DNA from: an uncultured Opitutia bacterium
GTDB lineage: Bacteria; Verrucomicrobiota; Verrucomicrobiia; Opitutales; Puniceicoccaceae
NCBI GenBank assembly: GCA_913056175.1
Contig: CAJXLM010000030.1
Location: 1-35,752 of the forward strand
Length of the DNA stretch: 35,752 bases
Reading direction: 5' to 3'
Shown: piece by piece, positions 1 to 8,112 of the stretch
Position numbering within the stretch: position 1 is the first letter of the stretch
Layout of the letters: every line of letters starts with the position of its first letter
The notes under the pieces: model-generated
Told to the model about the DNA's origin: nothing
Seen by the model: the letters and a program-made list of their open reading frames with translations, nothing else
The model's database searches: none
Translations under genes and position numbers: made by a program

Positions 1-96
1 GCCCGCTGGGCGGGCGCACCGCGGGCGGTCCCCGTCGAGGAGGTCGACATCCCCCTCTGGGGCGCCCAGCCCTGGCGAAGGACCATGCTGAAGTAA
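1..96 (+). CDS. C-terminal fragment of an unidentified protein
   Basis: Frame 1 is open from the first base to a TAA at 94-96 and gives 31 residues ending in ...WGAQPWRRTMLK. The gene starts outside the window, so its length and family cannot be judged. The frame has GC-rich third positions like the real genes here and contains no stop, which supports a genuine 3' end. I do not recognise the product. Directly after it begins the long tandem repeat region. Confidence 0.4.
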   Translation, partial: ARWAGAPRAVPVEEVDIPLWGAQPWRRTMLK

Positions 97-146
97 CAGC
101 TTCGGAGTACTGGGGCTTCCGGTGGTTCCGGGGTTCGGGGTGTCGT

Positions 147-430
147 GGGGGATCCGGGGCGTTGCTGGCTCGTGGGCAGGGGAGCGCCTGCGGCGCGGCA
201 TAGGAGTGGGCGGAGGCCCGCGGCAGGGGGTGGGTTCGAGTTCTTCCGGGGAATTCAACCGGGCTGCGGCTTGCGGCGCTTTTCTGCTGGGCCTGCGGCC
301 TATCTCTGCTGCGCTCTGTGGCGCACCCATGCTCTGTGCCTTCGGCACGTCTGGGCCGCGCCTTTCGGTGCCTCCCTGCTCTTCGCTCGTTGTGGTGGCG
401 GGGGGCTGGCGGAGGGTCCGGAGGGTTTTT
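147..430 (+). repeat. Long intergenic repeat, copy 1
   Basis: First of three tandem diverged units on the left edge. It begins GGGGATCCGGGGCG, then has a G-rich half with GGGCAGGGGAGCGCCTG and GGGGAATTCAAC, and then a C/T-rich half with CCTGCGGCCTATCTCTGCTGC followed by ~20-bp motifs of the type GCGCaTCCATGCtGTGCC. The same landmarks in the same order occur on the minus strand at 35376-35633. Several overlapping frames stay open here, but they look like low-complexity Gly/Arg/Pro protein and none is preferred, so I treat this as non-coding repeat DNA. Confidence 0.75.
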
Positions 431-691
431 GGGGATTCGGGGCGCTGCGGGCTCGCGGGCATGGGAACGCCGGCGGCGTGGCAGGGGAGTGGGCGGGGCC
501 GATGGCAGGGGAGCGGGCTGCGGCCCGCTTCATGGGATGGGTTCGGGTTGTTCCGGGAAACTGAGCCATGCAGCGCATTTGGGCGCTTGCCTGCTGGGCC
601 TGCGAGCTCTCCCTGCTCCGCTCTGCGGTGCTTCCGTGCCCTTAGCGGTCGGGGAGTTGGCGCGGGGCGACGGAGGGGGTTGGGGTGTCTT
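431..691 (+). repeat. Long intergenic repeat, copy 2
   Basis: Second tandem unit, beginning GGGGATTCGGGGCGCTGCGGGCTCG. It keeps the order of copy 1: G-rich half, then GGGTTCGGGTTGTTCCGGGAA, then GCTGGGCCTGCGAGCTCTCCCTGCT. It is more diverged and extends into a G-rich linker at 650-691. The offset from copy 1 is 284 bases. Confidence 0.65.
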
Positions 692-889
692 GGGGAGTTC
701 GGGGCGTCGTGGGCTCGCGAGCAGGGGGTGGGTTCGGGTTTTTCCTTTGAATGGATCCCATGCTATGCCTCTTGGCGCATCCATGCTGTGCCCCCGGGCC
801 CATCCATGCCGTGCCTTCGTCGCTTCCCTGCCGCGCCTTTGCCGCTTCCTTGTTCTGCGGCTCGAAGTGGTGGTGCGAGGGTGGGTGGT
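692..889 (+). repeat. Long intergenic repeat, copy 3 (internally deleted)
   Basis: Third unit, beginning GGGGAGTTCGGGGCGTCGTGGGCTCG. About 60 bases of the G-rich half are missing, so GCTCGCGAGCA runs straight into GGGGGTGGGTTCGGG. Its tail (about 768-870) has the clearest short motifs: GCGCATCCATGCTGTGCC, then GCCCATCCATGCCGTGCC, then decayed versions. The unit ends at the stop codon of the minus-strand membrane protein. Confidence 0.65.
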
Positions 890-1471
890 TTAGAGGAGGC
901 GTTCGGCGGCGAGGAAGCCGACGAGTACGATGCCGACGAAGGCGGCGGCGACCCATGGAAAGTAGCGCTCGATCCAAACGCGGGTGTGGTCCCCAAAGAA
1001 GTAGAAAAAGAGGGCGAACAGGTAGAACCGGGCGCCCCGGGCGAGGAGGGAGATGAGGAGAAAACCGAAAAGGGGCATCCCGGCCATGCCGGAGGCGAGG
1101 GTGACGACCTTATAGGGAACCGGGGTAAAGGCACCGACCGCAACAATCCACCATCCATTGCGTACATAATCCTCCTGGAGGGAGGCGGCCTCCGCCTGGA
1201 GATTGTAAACGGAGAGGATCCATTGTCCGAGGGAATCCATGAGCCCGTAACCGATGCCGTAGCCCACCAGGCCTCCCACCAGCGATCCGACAAGGGCGTA
1301 GGTGGCGATGGAAAAGGAGCGGCGGCGATCCGCGAGCATCATGGGGATCATGAGGATGTCGAGAGGGATCGGATAGATGAAGCTCTCGAGCAGGCAGACC
1401 AGAGTGAGCCACCACTTGGCATGGCGGTGCGCCGCGAGGGAAAGGGTCCATCGGTAGAGTCGGCGGAACAT
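890..1471 (-). CDS. YqaA/DedA-type inner-membrane protein
   Basis: A 193-residue hydrophobic protein starting MFRRLYRW. It has several membrane segments, a short PIPLDILMIPM stretch after the first one, Gly-rich GSLVGGLVGYGIGYG, and the family block GAFTPVPYKVVTLASG around the middle. That block is typical of YqaA-like members of the DedA/SNARE-associated (VTT) family, which act in envelope homeostasis or lipid transport. An upstream in-frame ATG at 1561 would add 30 residues rich in Ala/Pro that do not look like family sequence, so I chose 1471. No Shine-Dalgarno is visible. It stands alone, divergent from the TRAP operon, and its stop abuts the repeat array. The family is fairly sure; the role is known only in general terms. 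Confidence 0.82.
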   Translation of the reverse strand: MFRRLYRWTLSLAAHRHAKWWLTLVCLLESFIYPIPLDILMIPMMLADRRRSFSIATYALVGSLVGGLVGYGIGYGLMDSLGQWILSVYNLQAEAASLQEDYVRNGWWIVAVGAFTPVPYKVVTLASGMAGMPLFGFLLISLLARGARFYLFALFFYFFGDHTRVWIERYFPWVAAAFVGIVLVGFLAAERLL

Positions 1472-1657
1472 GAAACCGGGAGCGCTTATAGGGAGAGGAG
1501 GAGGAATGGACGCGCAAGCGGATTCGGTTCGAGGCAAAGCAGGCGCTGCGAGGGCTCCCAAAAAGAGCTTATCTCCCGTTTCCGGCCAGATCCCTCGGAG
1601 TGTTCCGAACTCCCGGACAAGCCGGGCCGTACCGCCGGAAGAGGCGTGGGGCTCCCC

Positions 1658-1686
1658 TTGACACGGGTTGCCGATTGAGGCTTTCT
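1658..1686 (+). promoter_or_regulatory. Possible sigma-70 promoter for the TRAP operon
   Basis: A perfect TTGACA (1658-1663) lies 17 bases before a poor -10 (CTTTCT, 1681-1686), or 18 before TTTCTG. It sits in the 351-base gap (1472-1822) between the divergent membrane-protein gene and dctP, about 140 bases upstream of the dctP start. The rest of that gap holds no gene. One frame from 1692 stays open to a TGA that overlaps the dctP ATG, but it has no usable start. Confidence 0.3.
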
Positions 1687-1822
1687 GTTAGTGTGCGGTC
1701 CATGACCAGCGCTACCCCACCACCCCGCCCTTCTCCGAGCCCCTGTCACTCTCGGACCGGGGTTATTTGTTTTCGGAGGACGCGCTCCTCCGGAACCATT
1801 CGGTGATCCTCAACCCGAACCC

Positions 1823-2899
1823 ATGATCCCCATGAAACGACTCCTCCCCTTCCTGCTCGCCCTTCTCGCGGTGGGCACCTTTTCCCTCGACGCCCAGGAA
1901 CGAGTCCGCTGGAAGCTCGCGATGACCTGGGGTCCCACCCTCTCCCCCTTTGTGGACGCCGTGGAAGAAATGGCCTCCATGGTCGAGGAAATGAGCGGGG
2001 GCAACTTCGTCATCCGCATCGACGCCTCCAACAAGCACAAGTCCCCCTTCGGCGTCTACGACATGGTGAAGGCCGGCCAGTACGAAATGGGACACTCCGC
2101 TTCCTATTACTACAAGGGCAAGAACATCGCCTTCCAGCCCCTCACCACCATGCCCTTCGGCATGACCGCCCCCGAGCAGTACGCCTGGTTCTACTACGGA
2201 GGCGGCATGGAGCTGATGGAAGAGGCTTTCCGTCCGGAGGGTCTTCTCGCCTATCCCGGGGGCAACACCGGGAACCAGATGGGCGGCTGGTTCCGCACGG
2301 AAATCAACGGGCTCGAGGATCTCGAGGGCCTAAAGATGCGGATCCCCGGTTTTGCCGGCGATGTGTTCTCCGAGCTCGGGGTCACCGTGACGAACATTCC
2401 CCCCGGTGAGCTCTACACCTCCCTTGAGCGAGGCACCATTGATGCCCTCGAGTGGGTCGGGCCCGGCATGGACATTAAAATGGGTTTCCACAAGATCGCC
2501 CCGTACTACTACACCGGCTGGCACGAGCCCGCCACCGAGCTCCTCTACCTCGTCAACGAGGACGAATTCAACGACCTGCCGGAGAACTACCAGGCGATGC
2601 TGGTAGCGGCGATGAAGTTGTCCTCCTACAACATGTACGCGGAGAACTACCACATGAGCGCGGTGGCCTGGCGCGAGATGGCAGAGGAATTCCCGAACAT
2701 CGAAGTGCGCACCTTCCCGGAAGAAGTGATCGCGGCCATGAAGGAGGCCAACGAAGAACTCATTGCGGAGGCGAAGCAGGAGAGCCCCCTCTTCGCGAAG
2801 ATCCTCGAGTCCCAGGAGGAGTACATGGAGGGCGTTCGCGCCTGGACGAAGATCTCGGACTACGACTACCTGACCGATAACCTTGAACCCGAGGACTGA
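1823..2899 (+). CDS. dctP: TRAP transporter periplasmic substrate-binding protein DctP
   Basis: A 358-residue protein with an N-terminal signal peptide (about residues 1-24, KR then LLPFLLALLAVG, ending near SLDAQ). The mature part is a DctP-type binding protein: WKLAMTWGP at its start, the family block GLKMRIPGFAGDVFSELG, PPGELYTSLERGTIDALEW with the following VGP, and YYYTGWHEPATEL. The EWVGP and GWHEP signatures resemble the TakP/mannitol-chloroaromatic branch, whose characterised members bind 2-keto or organic acids. The substrate is therefore likely a carboxylate, but it is not proven. It is the first gene of a dctP-dctQ-dctM set. ATG at 1823 or 1832 are both possible; neither has a Shine-Dalgarno. 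Confidence 0.93.
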   Translation: MIPMKRLLPFLLALLAVGTFSLDAQERVRWKLAMTWGPTLSPFVDAVEEMASMVEEMSGGNFVIRIDASNKHKSPFGVYDMVKAGQYEMGHSASYYYKGKNIAFQPLTTMPFGMTAPEQYAWFYYGGGMELMEEAFRPEGLLAYPGGNTGNQMGGWFRTEINGLEDLEGLKMRIPGFAGDVFSELGVTVTNIPPGELYTSLERGTIDALEWVGPGMDIKMGFHKIAPYYYTGWHEPATELLYLVNEDEFNDLPENYQAMLVAAMKLSSYNMYAENYHMSAVAWREMAEEFPNIEVRTFPEEVIAAMKEANEELIAEAKQESPLFAKILESQEEYMEGVRAWTKISDYDYLTDNLEPED

Positions 2900-3062
2900 G
2901 CCCACCTGACCGGACCCTTCGCGCCAACAGGCTGAGACTCCCCGAGCCCTCCGGAGGGGTCGCGATGGCTTCCTTCTTCCCGGAAGCGAGGCCTCGCGGC
3001 CCCTTTTGCTTGGCCGCCCAGCGGACCAAGCGGCAACTTCGGCCAGACGAGTTTACCGATCC

Positions 3063-3596
3063 ATGCTTGACCGCCTAGACCGCCTCTATTCACGGCTCTC
3101 CGACTGGCTCGGCTGGGTGACTGCAATCCTCCTGGTCCTGATGACCCTGAACGTGTTTCTGGATGTGGTCCTGCGCTACGTCTTCAACACCGGGAGCATC
3201 GCCCTGCAGGAGATGGAGTGGCACCTCTTCGCAGTAATGTTCCTGCTCGGAATCTCCTACGGCTTGAAAGAGGACAGCCATGTACGGGTCGACGTCATCT
3301 ACGACCAGCTCGCCCCCCGGAAGAAGGCGGTCATCAACCTCGTGGGCACCTTTTTCTTCCTGATCCCCTTCTCCCTTCTCATCGCGTTCGGCTCGATCAA
3401 CTTCGTGGCGGAGGCCTACGAGTCGGGTGAAGTGAGCGGGGATCCCGGCGGGCTTCCCTACCGCTGGATCATCAAGGCCGCCATCCCCGTCTCCTTTCTG
3501 ATCCTCGCGCTCTCCTCCCTTGGCTTCATCGTGCAGAATCTTCGCCGCTTCCGGGACAACCGGGACCGATCGGGCGAGCATGAGTTCCTCACCTGA
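3063..3596 (+). CDS. dctQ: TRAP transporter small permease DctQ
   Basis: A 177-residue protein with four predicted membrane segments. The first contains WVTAILLVLMTLNVFLDVVLRY, the family-typical block ending in RYVFN. The loop EMEWHLFAVMFLLG and the phrase KEDSHVRVDV are hallmarks of DctQ. It pairs with DctM to form the Na+-coupled transporter that accepts substrate from DctP. I chose the ATG at 3063 because the extra 19 residues from an upstream ATG at 3006 are hydrophilic and not family-like. A 163-base gap separates it from dctP. That gap has a short GC palindrome (GCGAGGCCTCGC) followed by CCCCTTTT, possibly a weak attenuator. Confidence 0.92.
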   Translation: MLDRLDRLYSRLSDWLGWVTAILLVLMTLNVFLDVVLRYVFNTGSIALQEMEWHLFAVMFLLGISYGLKEDSHVRVDVIYDQLAPRKKAVINLVGTFFFLIPFSLLIAFGSINFVAEAYESGEVSGDPGGLPYRWIIKAAIPVSFLILALSSLGFIVQNLRRFRDNRDRSGEHEFLT

Positions 3597-3653
3597 CGGA
3601 ACCGCCGACCCCTACCCCACCCCGCACTCCCCGGAACACGGACCCCTCCCGGC

Positions 3654-5003
3654 ATGATCGGCATCATCATGTTCTTCACAGCCCTTGTGCTGTTGCTCTT
3701 CGGCTTCCCGGTGGCCTTTACCTTCGGTGCCGTCTCCGTGATCTTCGGCATGATCTACGGGCTTGCGGAAGTCCTCCCCTTTGGCGGGACCGTCTGGGAG
3801 GGACTGCAGGAGGGCGTGGATCTCTTCGCCTTCATGCCCTTCCGCATCTTCGCGATCATGAAGAACAAGATTCTCATGGCGATCCCCCTGTTCATTTTCA
3901 TGGGGATTGTCCTGCAGAAGACCCGGCTGGCGGAGCGCCTCCTCGAGTCGATGGGCTTCCTCTTCGGGGAAATCCGGGGGGGTCTCGCCATCAGCACCGT
4001 GCTCGTGGGCGCCCTCCTCGCCGCCTCGACGGGAGTGGTCGGGGCAAGCGTGGTGGCCATGGGAGTCATCTCCTTGCCCGTCATGATCAAGCATGGCTAC
4101 CGGAACGAGCTCTCCACCGGTTCGATCTGCGCAGCCGGCACCCTCGGGCAAATCATCCCGCCCTCGATCGTGCTCATCATCCTCGGGGACGTCTTCCAGG
4201 TGCCCGTCGGCGATCTCTTCCGGGCGGCCTTCTGGCCCGGGATCTTCCTCGTCCTCCTCTACGTCGTCTACATCCTCGCCATCGCGTTCCTGCGCCCCTC
4301 GGTCGCCCCCCCCATCCGCGAGGAAAGCTCGCAGTCCGGCAAAGCCGTGCAAATCCTGCGGGCCCTCCGGGCGATTCTCCCCCCGCTCGTCCTCATTGTC
4401 CTCGTCCTCGGCTCGATCTTCGCCGGGATCGCCACCCCCACCGAGTCAGCGGCCGTCGGAGCCGTGGGCGCCGTGGTCCTCTCCCTCCTCTACCGACAGT
4501 TCTCCTTCCAGCTCGTCTTCAGCGCCGCCAAGGAAACCGTGAAGGTGACCGCGATGGTCTTCGCCATCCTTGTGGCCGCGACGGCATTCTCGATGGTGTT
4601 CACCTACACGGGCGGTGATGCGATCGTCGAGGAGTTCATGCTCAACCTGCCCGGAGAGAAGTGGGGCTTCCTCATCTTCTCGATGATCGCGATTCTCATT
4701 CTCGGCTTCTTCATCGATTTCATCGAAATCTCCTACATCATCGTCCCGATCCTCCTGCCGATCTCGGAGATTCTCGGTCTCAATCCCGTCTGGTTCGCGA
4801 TTCTCATCGCGATGAACCTGCAGACCTCGTTCCTGACCCCGCCCTTCGGCTTTTCGTTGTTCTACCTGAAGGGCTGCGCCCCGCCCGGAGTCTCGACCGG
4901 GCAAATCTACCGCGGGGTGGTCCCTTTCATCCTCCTCCAGGTTCTCGTCCTCCTCCTCCTCACCGTTGTCCCCGGTTTCTTCGGGCTGACGGCCAGTTTC
5001 TGA
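3654..5003 (+). CDS. dctM: TRAP transporter large permease DctM
   Basis: A 449-residue, very hydrophobic protein with about 12 membrane segments. The DctM signatures are all present: FGFPVAFTFGAVS near the N-terminus, MAIPLFIFMGIVLQ, the loop GVVGASVVAMGVISLPVM, AAGTLGQIIPPSIVLIILGD, GIATPTESAAVGAVGA, and LQTSFLTPPFGFSLFYLKG near the C-terminus. It forms the Na+/substrate channel with DctQ. The start at 3654 follows a C-rich stretch without Shine-Dalgarno. The stop codon lies inside a hairpin (5000-5028). Third and last gene of the operon. Confidence 0.95.
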   Translation: MIGIIMFFTALVLLLFGFPVAFTFGAVSVIFGMIYGLAEVLPFGGTVWEGLQEGVDLFAFMPFRIFAIMKNKILMAIPLFIFMGIVLQKTRLAERLLESMGFLFGEIRGGLAISTVLVGALLAASTGVVGASVVAMGVISLPVMIKHGYRNELSTGSICAAGTLGQIIPPSIVLIILGDVFQVPVGDLFRAAFWPGIFLVLLYVVYILAIAFLRPSVAPPIREESSQSGKAVQILRALRAILPPLVLIVLVLGSIFAGIATPTESAAVGAVGAVVLSLLYRQFSFQLVFSAAKETVKVTAMVFAILVAATAFSMVFTYTGGDAIVEEFMLNLPGEKWGFLIFSMIAILILGFFIDFIEISYIIVPILLPISEILGLNPVWFAILIAMNLQTSFLTPPFGFSLFYLKGCAPPGVSTGQIYRGVVPFILLQVLVLLLLTVVPGFFGLTASF

Positions 5004-5028
5004 GACGGCCCGGGACCAGCTGTCTCAG
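5000..5028 (+). terminator. Hairpin at the end of dctM, no U-tract
   Basis: CTGAGACGGC pairs with GCTGTCTCAG over 10 bp with one G-T wobble and a 9-base loop. The stem contains the dctM stop codon. No T-run follows, so it is a candidate terminator or mRNA 3'-end stabiliser between convergent genes rather than a classic intrinsic terminator. Confidence 0.4.
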
Positions 5029-5116
5029 CGAATTCTACAGAACACACCCAGCGGCGGCGAGGATCGGGGCCCCGCCGACCCACCACCGCGGACCGCTCAC
5101 CCCCCCAGGCTCCCGA

Positions 5117-5596
5117 TCAGATGGACGATTCGCCCGGCTGCGGGCTGGAAACGGCCGTGGTCATCCAGCAGCCATCGAGATCGCCACCCTCGACCCGCTC
5201 CACCCGCCAGGCATACTCCCAGGCATCCCCGTTCGGCCGGACCACTCGGACCATGAAATTCGCCATGCCGTCCGACGGTTCCCCCACGGGCCGCACCGTG
5301 TGGGAGCGGTGGTTGAGGAGCAGGCGGTAGGCCGGCGTCTCCATCATGCGGGCAAACCGCGGCAAAGGGCCCGTTACCCGCTTGTTGCCCGGATGAGCGA
5401 AGATCCAGGTCTGGGCGATGCCCGTGCCCGGCACCGGGCGGTCGTTGGCCTGCAGGGCGGCGAGTTGGATCTCGACCACCTCCGCCGGACCCAAGTCCGG
5501 GCTCGGCTGGGTGAAGCGCTCGTTCTGGAGATCCCATGCCTGCAGGGAGGTGGCGAGCACGAGGACCGGGAGGAGAGGGGCAAGAAGGGCTTTCAT
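5117..5596 (-). CDS. Small exported protein, possibly DUF4864-like
   Basis: A 159-residue protein with a signal peptide (MKALLAPLLPVLVLATSLQA, then WDLQN). The mature part reads EVVEIQLAALQANDRP, IAQTWIFAHPGNK, GPLPRFARMMETPAYRLLLNH, and then an alternating strand-rich half with VRVVRPNGDAWEYAWRVER and DGCWMTTAV. The pattern of helix, 'FA.P.NK', 'F..M...Y..LL', then 'W.Y.W.....G..GCW.T..V' resembles the DUF4864 family, whose function is unknown. I am recalling that family from its pattern, so the assignment is tentative. It lies between the TRAP operon and the tRNA, alone on its strand. The start at 5596 gives a clean signal peptide. Confidence 0.7.
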   Translation of the reverse strand: MKALLAPLLPVLVLATSLQAWDLQNERFTQPSPDLGPAEVVEIQLAALQANDRPVPGTGIAQTWIFAHPGNKRVTGPLPRFARMMETPAYRLLLNHRSHTVRPVGEPSDGMANFMVRVVRPNGDAWEYAWRVERVEGGDLDGCWMTTAVSSPQPGESSI

Positions 5597-5822
5597 CGTC
5601 TAGCAAGGGATGCCCCTTTGCCAAATCCGCAAACCCGGTCCCCCCTTCGCGCGTGCGGACGGGGGAGGGATCGCGTGGGCTTGCCACATGGAGGCAGGCC
5701 GTGCGCGCACCTGCGAGCGGAGGGAAGTGCACCGGAGCCGCGTGAGGGAAGAGCAAGGGTGATTCAGGGAACGGGCCAAGCTTGCCCATCCCTTTGGGAG
5801 CTGCTTCCGTTCTCTTCTGCAA

Positions 5823-5898
<76 letters not shown>

Positions 5899-5947
5899 GG
5901 CAGGGCTGGCCTTTCCACCGGCAAGGAGGGCCTGCGGACCGCTTGGA

Positions 5948-5977
5948 TCGCGCGGATCCATCTCGCGCGGATCCATC
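5948..5977. repeat. Perfect tandem 15-bp duplication beside the tRNA
   Basis: TCGCGCGGATCCATC occurs twice back to back (5948-5962 and 5963-5977), 50 bases after the tRNA-Thr gene. The 204-base gap 5899-6102 holds nothing else I can identify apart from the hairpin at 6060-6078. Confidence 0.85.
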
Positions 5978-6059
5978 GTTTCCTCGCAGAGAAGCCCCCA
6001 CCCTTCCCCGCCAAGTTCCTGAGAGCGCGGGCCGGGGGTCGAGGGGGCTGCGTGCAGAC

Positions 6060-6078
6060 CTCCGGGTGCCGGAGTTTT
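6060..6078 (+). terminator. Candidate intrinsic terminator after the tRNA
   Basis: CTCCGG-GTG-CCGGAG forms a 6-bp GC-rich stem with a triloop followed by TTTT (6075-6078) on the plus strand. It would end the tRNA transcript about 160 bases downstream of the tRNA. The stem is also at the 3' side of the minus-strand permease gene but lacks a T-run in that direction. Confidence 0.45.
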
Positions 6079-6102
6079 GCGCCCTCGCTGCTCAGGCCCC
6101 GG

Positions 6103-7047
6103 TCAGCCCCGGTCCTCACGCCGGTAAGGCTTGAGGAGGGCGGCCGGGACCTGGGCCCGGCGGGAGACGAGGACTAGTGCGATGATGGTCATCAAGTAGG
6201 GCACCATCAGGAAGAAGTCGAAAGGGATGGCGAGGTCGGAGCCCTGCAGGCGCAGTTGGAGCCCGTCGAGCAGTCCAAAGAGGAGGGCGCCGATCATGGC
6301 CTTGACCGGGTGCCAGTTGCCGAAAATCACCATGGCGAGGGCCACCCAGCCGCGCCCGCCGACCACGTCGATCAGGAACATGTTTTGGTGGGCGAGGGTG
6401 AGGAAGGCACCCCCGATCCCCATGAGGGCTCCGCCAGCCATCAGGCAGAGCGTGCGGGTGAGGCGCACGTCGACCCCCACCGTATCGGCGGCCAGCGGAT
6501 TTTCGCCTACCGTACGGACGACAAGGCCGGCTCGCGTCCGGTAGAGAAAGAAGGCGACCAGCGGGACGAGGAGGAAGGCGAGGTAGGTAAGGCCGTACTG
6601 CCGGAAGAGGGCGGGTCCGATCAGCGGGATGGAGGACAGGACGGGAATCTCGATCCGGGTGAAGGGGTCAATCGTCGGCGGGACAATGGGCGAGCCCACC
6701 GCCAGTCGGTAGAGAAACATGGCCAGGCCCGTGGCGAAGAGCGTGATCCCCAGGCCGGACACATGCTGGTTCAGTCCAAGGTAGACCGTGAGCACCGCCA
6801 TGAGCAGGGAAAGCAGCATGCCCGCCCCCGCGCCGGCGGCGACCCCGAGCAAGAGGGAGCCCGTCGTGAGCGTGGTGAGGAAGCCGACCATCGCGCCCAT
6901 GACCATCGTTCCCTCGATTCCCAGGTTGAGCACACCGGCGCGCTCGCTGATCAACTCTCCCAGCATGGCGAAGATGATGGGGGTCGCCATGCGGAGGGTA
7001 GCGGCGATGAGGCCCGTGAGGAAGGCGGAGGTGAAGAAGTCGTCCAT
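6103..7047 (-). CDS. Nucleoside/purine-type ABC transporter permease (BPL_transp_2, NupQ-like)
   Basis: A 314-residue integral membrane protein of the branched-chain/ribose-type permease superfamily. The opening block TPIIFAMLGELISERAGVLNLGIEGTMVMGA is the hallmark of NupQ/YufQ-type permeases. Later it has GLNQHVSGLGITLFATGLAMFLYR, the cytoplasmic coupling loop RTVGENPLAADTVGVDV, and GGRGWVALAMVIFGNWHP. It pairs with the next permease (7054-8112) and the double-domain ATPase; the stop of that permease is only 6 bases before this start, which implies translational coupling. It is the last gene of a BMP-type operon (order 10734 to 6103). The family imports nucleosides or purine bases. Confidence 0.92.
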   Translation of the reverse strand: MDDFFTSAFLTGLIAATLRMATPIIFAMLGELISERAGVLNLGIEGTMVMGAMVGFLTTLTTGSLLLGVAAGAGAGMLLSLLMAVLTVYLGLNQHVSGLGITLFATGLAMFLYRLAVGSPIVPPTIDPFTRIEIPVLSSIPLIGPALFRQYGLTYLAFLLVPLVAFFLYRTRAGLVVRTVGENPLAADTVGVDVRLTRTLCLMAGGALMGIGGAFLTLAHQNMFLIDVVGGRGWVALAMVIFGNWHPVKAMIGALLFGLLDGLQLRLQGSDLAIPFDFFLMVPYLMTIIALVLVSRRAQVPAALLKPYRREDRG

Positions 7048-7053
7048 GCCCGA

Positions 7054-8112
7054 TCAGCGCCGCTCGATGCGGAGGCGGAAGTCCTTGAGGAGGAGAAAGA
7101 CCATCATGACCAACAGGGCCGTTCCCTCCATGACCCCGGAGATGTAGCTCGGCACATCGACCATCCGGCTCATCGTCTGCGAGCCCACGTTGATGATCCC
7201 GAAGAAGAGCGCACTGAGGGCGACACCGACCGGATGGAGGTTGCCGAGCATGGCGATGACGATGCCCGTGTATCCGTAGTCGGGAGAGAATCCCGTGAGT
7301 AGCTTGTACTGAACCGCGGCGACCTCCCCCACCCCGGCAATCCCGGCGAGCCCACCGGACACCAGGGCGGTGAGCACGATGACCCGGTTGGTGGGAATGC
7401 CCGCGAAGTGGGCGGCCTGCAGGTTCGAGCCAACCGCCCTCGCCTGGTAGCCGAACTTCGTCTTCTGGTTGAGGAACCAGACCACCAGGACCGCCCCCAG
7501 CGCGAGGGGAATCCCCAGGTGCAGTCGCGTCCGCTCAATGAAGACCGGGTAGCGGGCGGCTTCGGCGATCTCCGCGGATACCGGCCAACCGGCGTCCGGC
7601 CGCTGCAACGGCCCAAAGAGCAGGGCGCTCAACAGGTAAATCATCACGAAATTCAGGAGCAGGCTGGAGACGACATCGTCGACTTGCAGGTGGGTGCGGA
7701 GGAGGGCGGGAATGCAGGCATAGAGCCCCCCGGCGAGGAAGCCGACCAGGAGCATCAGGGGAATCAGCAGGAAGGACGGCAGGGCTCCCCCATAGATCCC
7801 GACCACGCCCCCGGCGATCGCACCGGCGATCAGTTGTCCCTCCGCGCCGATGTTCCAGAACTTCGCCCGGAAGGCAAAGGCGACCGCCAACCCCGTAAAG
7901 ACCAACGGGCTCGTCTTGACCAGCGTCTCGATCAGGTTGAAACGCGAGCCGAGGGCCCCCTGGAAGAGCGCGACATAAGCCTCAAAAACATTGGCCCCGG
8001 CGAGGGCCACCGGAATGGCTGAGAGGACCAGCGTGGCGAGGATGGCCGCCACCGGCAGGAGCACCAGCACCCACGAGGGGAGCGGCTCGCGGCGTTCCAG
8101 GCGCATCCTCAT
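7054..8112 (-). CDS. Nucleoside/purine-type ABC transporter permease (NupP-like)
   Basis: A 352-residue membrane protein, partner of the downstream permease. Signatures: TSPLVFTGLAVAFAFRAKFWNIGAEGQ, which is diagnostic for the NupP/YufP branch; THLQVDDVVSSLLLNFV; the coupling loop YQARAVGSNLQAAHFAGI; and GYTGIVIAMLGNLHPVGV. The start ATG at 8112 overlaps the stop of the ATPase gene by 4 bases (ATGA), a strong sign of co-translation. A second in-frame ATG at 8106 is possible. Together the two permeases form the heterodimeric membrane channel. Confidence 0.93.
   Translation of the reverse strand: MRMRLERREPLPSWVLVLLPVAAILATLVLSAIPVALAGANVFEAYVALFQGALGSRFNLIETLVKTSPLVFTGLAVAFAFRAKFWNIGAEGQLIAGAIAGGVVGIYGGALPSFLLIPLMLLVGFLAGGLYACIPALLRTHLQVDDVVSSLLLNFVMIYLLSALLFGPLQRPDAGWPVSAEIAEAARYPVFIERTRLHLGIPLALGAVLVVWFLNQKTKFGYQARAVGSNLQAAHFAGIPTNRVIVLTALVSGGLAGIAGVGEVAAVQYKLLTGFSPDYGYTGIVIAMLGNLHPVGVALSALFFGIINVGSQTMSRMVDVPSYISGVMEGTALLVMMVFLLLKDFRLRIERR

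Noticed and set aside
147-889. Insertion sequence or MITE with a transposase
   Set aside because: No transposase-like protein, no terminal inverted repeats bounding a unit and no target duplication that I could identify.
122-1678. A 518-codon plus-strand open frame
   Set aside because: Low-complexity Gly/Arg/Ala protein through the repeat array, then antisense to the membrane-protein gene. Open only because of GC bias.
5899-6102. Genomic-island attachment site next to the tRNA
   Set aside because: No repeat of the tRNA 3' end within the window and no integrase gene.
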